From Fodinibacter sp038330415 (GTDB lineage Bacteria > Actinomycetota > Actinomycetes > Actinomycetales > Dermatophilaceae), in the NCBI GenBank assembly GCA_038330415.1, contig JBBQNZ010000147.1:1-10302 (forward strand): a stretch of DNA of 10,302 nt. Direction: 5' to 3'. A program made the translations under genes and the position numbers. Under the pieces are notes generated by a model. That model did not search any database. It saw only the letters and a list, made by a program, of their open reading frames with translations, and had not been told where the DNA came from. Positions 6,563 to 10,302 of the stretch are shown here, one piece after another; position 1 is the stretch's first letter, and each line of letters begins with the position of its first letter.

Positions 6563-6642
6563 CCCCGACTTCTACTGCGAGCAGCCGCCGCCAGCGGCCC
6601 CATCGCGGCGTGTTGCCCGGCTGCTGACCTACAAAGTCGGGG
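6563..6642 (-). repeat. 80-bp palindromic element, copy B, just after the IclR stop
   Basis: Ends CCCCGACTT (6563-6571) and AAGTCGGGG (6634-6642) are perfectly complementary, and an inner GCAGCCG (6581-6587) pairs with CGGCTGC (about 6618-6624). Read on the minus strand it starts 11 bases after the stop of the leftward regulator and matches copy A in the same orientation relative to its gene. The central CGCGGCGTGTTG (6604-6615) is the complement of the CAACACGCCGCG in copy A. So the two convergent genes each end in the same kind of element at nearly the same distance. Confidence 0.85.
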
Positions 6643-6653
6643 GCAGCGCGAGG

Positions 6654-7430
6654 TCAGAGGCCGGACTCGCGCAGGAGGCGGCCCAGGGTGAAGGCCGCGG
6701 TGCGCACTGCGGGGCCGAGCGTGCCGGGGTCGATCGACCCGGTGGCCCCGGTGGCCGACAGCCCGGCCGCCACCTTGTGGTCGGCGCCGAACACCGGCGC
6801 CGCGACGCACGAGACACCGGGGGTGGCCTCCTCGAGGTCCATGGCCATGCCGATCGAGCGGATCTTGCGCAGCTCGCGCACCAGCCCGCCGGAGGTGCAG
6901 ATCGTGCGCGGGGTGAGCCGCGGCAGCCCGGCATCGATCCGGGCCTGCACGGTCGCCGCCGGGGAGTAGGCGAGGATCACCTTGCCGACCCCAGTGGCGT
7001 GTGCCGGCAACCGCCCCCCCGTGCGGGAGGGGACCTCGAGACCCCCGGTGCCGAGGATCTCGACGTAGACCACGTCGACCCCGTCGAGCACCGCGAGGTG
7101 GATGCGCTGGCGGGTCGCCTCGCGCAGGTCCTCCATGACCGGCAGGGCCGCCTGCGACAACGAGCGGTGCTGCGGCACGAGCTCACCGCGCTCGAAGAGC
7201 CACATGCCCAGCCGGTAGCCCTCGCCCGACGGCCCGGACTCCTGGCGCTCGAGCACCCGCAAGGTGACCAGCTCGCCGATGATCCGGTGCACCGTCGTCT
7301 TGGGCAGGCCGGTGCGCCGCGAGAGCTCGACCAGGCTCAGCACGGGGTCGCGGTCGTCGAAGGCGCCGACGATCGCGGCGGCTCGTGCGAGCAGGCTCAC
7401 AGTCGCCGTGTTCCGCTCAGTGGAACGCAT
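6654..7430 (-). CDS. IclR-family transcriptional regulator (leftward)
   Basis: A 258-residue cytoplasmic DNA-binding protein with the two-domain IclR layout. The N-terminal winged helix-turn-helix is at about 12-62, with the recognition region LSLVELSRRTGLPKTTVHRIIGEL (31-54, quoted as a landmark). The C-terminal effector-binding domain is at about 90-255, with VVYVEILG, GRLPAHATGVGKVILAY (139-155) and ATPGVSCVAAPVF (202-214). The start chosen is ATG 7430. A GTG at 7469 would add 13 residues, and a GTG at 7400 is also possible; none has a clear ribosome binding site, so the start is uncertain. IclR proteins commonly activate or repress aromatic catabolic operons. Divergent from a second IclR gene and convergent with the hydroxylase genes, it probably controls one of the two flanking operons, with an aromatic pathway intermediate as ligand; the ligand is unknown. 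Confidence 0.93.
   Translation of the reverse strand: MRSTERNTATVSLLARAAAIVGAFDDRDPVLSLVELSRRTGLPKTTVHRIIGELVTLRVLERQESGPSGEGYRLGMWLFERGELVPQHRSLSQAALPVMEDLREATRQRIHLAVLDGVDVVYVEILGTGGLEVPSRTGGRLPAHATGVGKVILAYSPAATVQARIDAGLPRLTPRTICTSGGLVRELRKIRSIGMAMDLEEATPGVSCVAAPVFGADHKVAAGLSATGATGSIDPGTLGPAVRTAAFTLGRLLRESGL
7410..7426. promoter_or_regulatory. Candidate regulator operator GTTCC-N7-GGAAC (site 1)
   Basis: A 17-bp dyad, GTTCC at 7410-7414 and GGAAC at 7422-7426, with a 7-base spacer in which most positions also pair. It lies at the very start of the leftward regulator's coding region (or just upstream, if its true start is the GTG at 7400). The same half sites with the same spacing recur at 8390-8406. 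A second, weaker dyad TTCG-N5-CGAA lies next to it at 7430-7442 in the divergent gap. IclR-family proteins bind dyads of this general size; which regulator binds is unknown. Confidence 0.55.
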
Positions 7431-7499
7431 TCGTTGATCGAACCACGTCCGAGCGCGCACTGTCAGCACATCGACCCACTAGGCAAAGGGGCCCAAAGC

Positions 7500-8309
7500 A
7501 TGTCGATCGTCCTCCAAGACCAGGCGTGGTGCGCCACGACGCCCAAGCGAGCGCAGGGCGACGACCACCACGGATCGGGGCTGAAGTCGGTCGGCAGCGC
7601 ACTCGACGTGCTCGAGTGCTTCGCCCTCGACGGCGAGCTGGGCGTCTCCGACATCTCCCGCCGGCTCGGGGTCGCGAAGTCGACGGCCCACCGGATGCTG
7701 CAGACCCTGGCCAGCCGCGGCTTCGTCGAGCAGGACGTGCACAGCGGCCAGTACCGCCTCGGCCTGCACGTCTACGAGCTCGGGGCGCTGGCCCTGGCCC
7801 GCAACGAGCTGCGCCACGTGGCGCTGCCGACCCTGCGCCAGGTGGCGGTGAGCACCGGGCTGACCGTCAACTTCTCGGTCCCCGACGGCCCCGACGTCGT
7901 CTTCGTCGAGCGCATCGAGAACACCGACGGCGTGCGCTTCCTCGGCCACTTCGGACGCCGCCTGCCCTCGCACACCACCAGCAGCGGCAAGGCGATCGCG
8001 GCCTGGAACGCCGAGGCCGACCTGGCGCGTCGGCGGGCCGGCTTCCCGCCGCGGGTCAACAAGACCGTGCGCACCGAGGCCGACTGGCTGCGGTGTCTCG
8101 AGTCGGTGCGCAAGATCGGGTATGCCGTGTCGCACGGTGAGTCCTTCGACGGCGCCTCGTCGGTGGCCGTGCCCGTGATCTCGCGCCGCGTGGCCATCGC
8201 CTCGGTGTCGGTGTTCGGCCCGACCGAGGCCATCGCGCCGCAGGTCGACCGGCTGGTGCCGGTGCTCGTCGCGGCGAGCCGTCGGATCGCCCGCGCCCAC
8301 ATCGCCTGA
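7500..8309 (+). CDS. IclR-family transcriptional regulator (rightward)
   Basis: A 269-residue IclR-type regulator. After a polar N-terminal tail (1-28, MSIVLQDQAWCATTPKRAQG then DDHHGSG) comes the winged helix-turn-helix (about 29-82; VSDISRRLGVAKSTAHRMLQTL at 49-70 as landmark, SGQYRLG in the wing). The effector domain follows (about 105-265; VVFVERIENTDGVRFLGHFGRRLP, HTTSSGKAIAAWN, GASSVAVPV). AAAGGG at 7485-7490 supports ATG 7500. The frame is open much further left but runs antisense to the other regulator there. It differs clearly from the leftward IclR in sequence, so they are not a recent duplication. It lies 199 bases upstream of the hydratase gene in the same direction and is separated from it by an operator-like dyad, which makes it the best candidate controller of the lower pathway. 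Confidence 0.94.
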   Translation: MSIVLQDQAWCATTPKRAQGDDHHGSGLKSVGSALDVLECFALDGELGVSDISRRLGVAKSTAHRMLQTLASRGFVEQDVHSGQYRLGLHVYELGALALARNELRHVALPTLRQVAVSTGLTVNFSVPDGPDVVFVERIENTDGVRFLGHFGRRLPSHTTSSGKAIAAWNAEADLARRRAGFPPRVNKTVRTEADWLRCLESVRKIGYAVSHGESFDGASSVAVPVISRRVAIASVSVFGPTEAIAPQVDRLVPVLVAASRRIARAHIA

Positions 8310-8383
8310 GGTCCGCCCCCCGGCCGGCGCAGCGTCGCCCCCGGCCGGCTCCCCGTCGGCGCACCCGTCGGTGTACGCGTCGA

Positions 8384-8412
8384 CGCCACGTTCCCGGGAG
8401 CGGAACGTGGCG
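8384..8412. promoter_or_regulatory. Candidate operator upstream of lower-pathway genes (site 2)
   Basis: Perfect 11-bp inverted repeat: CGCCACGTTCC (8384-8394) and GGAACGTGGCG (8402-8412) around the 7-base spacer CGGGAGC. The core GTTCC-N7-GGAAC is the same as at 7410-7426. A TACCGT hexamer at 8435-8440 fits the loose actinobacterial -10 form TAnnnT. If it is used, the dyad would be centred about 50 bases upstream of the transcription start, an activator-like position. No good -35 is visible. A hairpin terminator for the regulator gene is an alternative reading, though the repeated core and spacing favour an operator. Confidence 0.6.
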
Positions 8413-8436
8413 CGCACGGCATCGGGCATCTCCGTA

Positions 8437-8448
8437 CCGTCATGACGG
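8437..8448. promoter_or_regulatory. Perfect 12-bp palindrome CCGTCATGACGG
   Basis: A gapless palindrome between operator site 2 and the hydratase gene, about 60 bases before its start. It overlaps the end of the possible -10 hexamer at 8435-8440, so a protein bound here would compete with polymerase or act near the transcription start. No binding protein can be named from the sequence. Chance occurrence in high-GC DNA is possible. Confidence 0.35.
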
Positions 8449-8508
8449 AAGGGGCGCCGCTTCGCCTCGCCCCGCGCCGTCGCGCGGAGGCCCCAGGAAG
8501 GACAACCC

Positions 8509-9291
8509 GTGGACGACCAGACCCGCACGCAGGTCGCCGGTGCGCTGCTCGCGGCCTACGACTCCAAGGAGCCGCTGGAGCCGCTCACCTCGACCTACGA
8601 GGGGATGACGCTCGAGGACGCCTACGCGATCCAGATGCTGCAGATCGACCAGCGCCTGGCGCAGGGTCGCACCGTGCAGGGCCACAAGGTCGGCCTCACC
8701 AGCGCCGCCATGCAGCGGCTGCTCGGCGTCACCGACCCCGACTACGGCCACCTGCTCGACGACTTCTTCCACCTCGAGCACATGCCGATCTCCATCGACC
8801 TGTTCGTGCAGCCGCGCATCGAGCCCGAGGTCGCCTTCGTGCTCAAGAAGCCGCTCAAGGGCCCGGGCGTCACCGTGCACGAGGCGCTGCGCGCCATCGA
8901 CTTCGTGCTCCCGGCTCTCGAGATCGTCGACAGCCGCATCCGCGACTGGAGGATCGGCCTGTTCGACACCATCGCCGACAACGCCAGCTCGGGTGCCGTG
9001 GTGCTCGGCTCGACCCCCACCGACGTCGGCGCGGTCGACCTGCGCCTGGCCGGGGCCACCTTCCACCGCAACGGCGAGGTCGTCGGCACCGGTGCCGGCG
9101 GCGCCGTGCTCGGCTCCCCGCTGAACTCCCTCGTCTGGCTGGCCAACACCGTCGGCGCCCGCGGGGTGACCCTCGAGAAGGGCCACGTCGTGCTGCCCGG
9201 CTCGGTGTGCGCCATGTCCGCCGTCGCCGCGGGCGACACCTTCACCGCGACGTTCGCCGGGCTCGGCAGCGTCACCGCTCGCTTCGTCTGA
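8509..9291 (+). CDS. dmpE: 2-hydroxypenta-2,4-dienoate hydratase (2-keto-4-pentenoate hydratase)
   Basis: Lower meta-pathway enzyme adding water to 2-hydroxypenta-2,4-dienoate to give 4-hydroxy-2-oxovalerate; cytoplasmic, metal dependent. The 260-residue length equals DmpE/MhpD (about 261). Metal ligands expected for the family are E105, E107 (IEPEVAF) and E138 (ALEIVDSR). Other marks are KVGLTS (60-65), GVTDPDYGHL (73-82), ADNASSG (156-162) and GSPLNSLVWLAN (202-213). The related 4-oxalocrotonate decarboxylase DmpH has the same fold, but the VDSRIRDWRI and LGSPLNSLVWLAN stretches look more like DmpE. Start is GTG 8509, preceded by AGGAAGGA at 8495-8502. The aldehyde dehydrogenase gene follows after 26 bases, so this is the head of the lower operon. 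Confidence 0.92.
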   Translation: MDDQTRTQVAGALLAAYDSKEPLEPLTSTYEGMTLEDAYAIQMLQIDQRLAQGRTVQGHKVGLTSAAMQRLLGVTDPDYGHLLDDFFHLEHMPISIDLFVQPRIEPEVAFVLKKPLKGPGVTVHEALRAIDFVLPALEIVDSRIRDWRIGLFDTIADNASSGAVVLGSTPTDVGAVDLRLAGATFHRNGEVVGTGAGGAVLGSPLNSLVWLANTVGARGVTLEKGHVVLPGSVCAMSAVAAGDTFTATFAGLGSVTARFV

Positions 9292-9317
9292 CCCGTCCCA
9301 ACGCTTTGAGGAGCGCC

Positions 9318-10302
9318 ATGTCCCCCACCCCCCGGACCAAGGGCACCGCCGCCATCGTGGGTCCCGGCAACATCGGCACCGACCTGATGTTCAAGCTGAT
9401 GCGTCGCAGCGACGTGCTCGACCCGCGCTGGATGATCGGGGTCGACCCGGCATCCGACGGCCTGCGCCGCGCCAAGTCGCTCGGCCTCGCGGCCAGCCAC
9501 GAGGGCGTCGACTGGCTACTCGCCCAGGACGAGCTGCCCGACATCGTCTTCGAGTGCACCTCGGCCAAGGCGCACGAGGCGAACGCCCCGCGCTACGCCG
9601 AGGCCGGCATCCTCGCCGTCGACCTCACCCCGGCCGCGGTCGGCCCGTACCTCTGCCCGCCGGTCAACCTCGACTTCAACCTCGACGCGATGAACGTCAA
9701 CATGATCACCTGCGGTGGCCAGGCGACGACGCCGATGGTCAAGGCGGTCTCCTCCGTGGTGCCGGTGCCGTATGCCGAGATCGTCGCCTCGATCTCGAGC
9801 AAGTCCGCCGGCCCGGGCACCCGCGCCAACATCGACGAGTTCACCGAGACCACGTCGCAGGCCCTCGAGGTCGTCGGCGGCGCGGAGCGGGGCAAGGCGA
9901 TCATCATCCTGAACCCGGTCGAGCCGCCGCTGATGATGCGCAACACGGTGTTCTGCGCGATCCCCCCGGAGGCCGGTGAGCCCGGCCAGCTGCAGGACCG
10001 CCTGCTCGAGTCGATCCACTCGATGGTCGCGAAGGTGCAGGACTACGTGCCCGGCTACCACCTGCGCGCCGACCCCCAGTTCGACCACGCACGTGACCTG
10101 TGGAAGGGCATGGCCCGCGTGTTCGTGCCGATCGAGGTCAAGGGCCGCGGCGACTACCTGCCCGACTACGCGGGCAACCTCGACATCATCACCGCGGCCG
10201 CGGCTCGGGTCGGCGACATCATGGTCGCCCACCGGCTCGGCGTCGCGTCCACGTGGAAGTCGTCGGCCCAGCTCGGCGACGTCCCTGACCCGCTCGTCGG
10301 CG
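9318..10302 (+). CDS. dmpF: Acetaldehyde dehydrogenase (acylating), 3' end outside the window
   Basis: Converts acetaldehyde, CoA and NAD+ to acetyl-CoA and NADH, taking acetaldehyde channelled from the partner aldolase DmpG, whose gene is expected just downstream. The reading frame from ATG 9318 stays open to the window edge, giving 328 residues plus one base. GAGGAG at 9308-9313 supports the start. Rossmann motif AIVGPGNIGTDLM is at 12-24; catalytic C132 is in NMITCGGQATTPM, the same number as in DmpF; NAD/CoA-domain marks are SISSKSAGPGTRANIDEFT (158-176) and the AIIILNPVEPPLMMRNTVFC region (194-213). DmpF/MhpF proteins end near 312-316, so this one has at least 12-16 extra C-terminal residues (around STWKSSAQLGDVPDPLVG), the full length of which cannot be seen. 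Confidence 0.95.
   Translation, partial: MSPTPRTKGTAAIVGPGNIGTDLMFKLMRRSDVLDPRWMIGVDPASDGLRRAKSLGLAASHEGVDWLLAQDELPDIVFECTSAKAHEANAPRYAEAGILAVDLTPAAVGPYLCPPVNLDFNLDAMNVNMITCGGQATTPMVKAVSSVVPVPYAEIVASISSKSAGPGTRANIDEFTETTSQALEVVGGAERGKAIIILNPVEPPLMMRNTVFCAIPPEAGEPGQLQDRLLESIHSMVAKVQDYVPGYHLRADPQFDHARDLWKGMARVFVPIEVKGRGDYLPDYAGNLDIITAAAARVGDIMVAHRLGVASTWKSSAQLGDVPDPLVG

Larger units (their letters stand above)
6262..6653. other. Non-coding convergent intergenic region dense in inverted repeats
   Basis: This 392-bp gap lies between the stops of the rightward reductase gene and the leftward regulator. Open frames across it have no recognisable protein and no ribosome binding site. It holds two ~80-bp palindromic elements (listed separately). 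Between them are an 11-bp perfect inverted repeat, GTCGGATGCCG at 6353-6363 with its complement at 6403-6413, and a set of CCTACC/GGTAGG segments at 6423-6428, 6433-6438 and 6455-6460 that can pair in two exclusive ways. No tRNA, rRNA or transposase remnant was recognised. Confidence 0.75.

Noticed and set aside
6262..6653. Transposable element or CRISPR array in the convergent gap
   Set aside because: No transposase remnant and no regularly spaced identical repeats. The two copies are palindromic, only ~80 bp, and each tied to a gene end.
6314..6691. 125-codon open frame in the convergent gap
   Set aside because: No ribosome binding site, Pro/Arg/Ala/Gly-rich shadow composition, crosses the end of the IclR gene and both palindromic elements.
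6438..7499. Upstream in-frame extension of the rightward IclR gene
   Set aside because: It runs antisense through the leftward IclR gene, and a ribosome binding site with ATG at 7500 gives a normal-length protein.
8384..8412. Simple terminator of the rightward IclR gene
   Set aside because: Not excluded, but it lies 75 bases past the stop, lacks a U-tract, and its core repeats with identical spacing at 7410-7426, which fits an operator better.

Overview
This window has very high GC (roughly 70% by eye), G/C-ending codons, some GTG starts and strong purine-rich ribosome binding sites. That points to an actinobacterium. A Micrococcales-type host is a guess only. The content is a meta-cleavage pathway for phenol and related aromatics.

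Layout: (1) Positions 1-669 hold the C-terminal three quarters of a catechol 2,3-dioxygenase cut by the left edge. (2) Positions 757-1679 hold two translationally coupled small genes, a GlcG/HbpS-like protein and a 146-residue protein I do not recognise. Each is followed or preceded by a C-rich short tandem repeat (10-bp units at 688-737, 9-bp units at 1691-1754). (3) Positions 1805-6261 hold a complete five-subunit phenol hydroxylase in the DmpLMNOP order, with a long hairpin between the fourth and fifth genes. (4) Positions 6262-6653 are a non-coding convergent gap. It contains two copies of an ~80-bp palindromic element, one about 12 bp behind the stop codon of each converging gene. (5) Positions 6654-8309 hold two divergent IclR-family regulators. 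(6) Positions 8509-10302 start a lower-pathway operon with 2-hydroxypenta-2,4-dienoate hydratase and acylating acetaldehyde dehydrogenase, the latter running off the right edge.

How it fits together: phenol is hydroxylated to catechol by DmpLMNOP, using NADH through the DmpP reductase. The dioxygenase opens the ring to 2-hydroxymuconic semialdehyde. A hydrolase or dehydrogenase branch outside the window would yield 2-hydroxypenta-2,4-dienoate. The hydratase converts that to 4-hydroxy-2-oxovalerate, an aldolase outside the window would split it to pyruvate and acetaldehyde, and the last gene converts acetaldehyde to acetyl-CoA. The regulators sit between the upper and lower blocks. A shared inverted repeat, GTTCC-N7-GGAAC, occurs both at the start of the leftward regulator and ahead of the lower operon, so it is a good candidate operator.

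Most worth a second look: the paired 80-bp elements, the shared operator motif, the unknown 146-residue gene in the slot where a DmpK-type accessory gene usually sits, and the HbpS-like gene beside the dioxygenase where a DmpQ/XylT ferredoxin might be expected.
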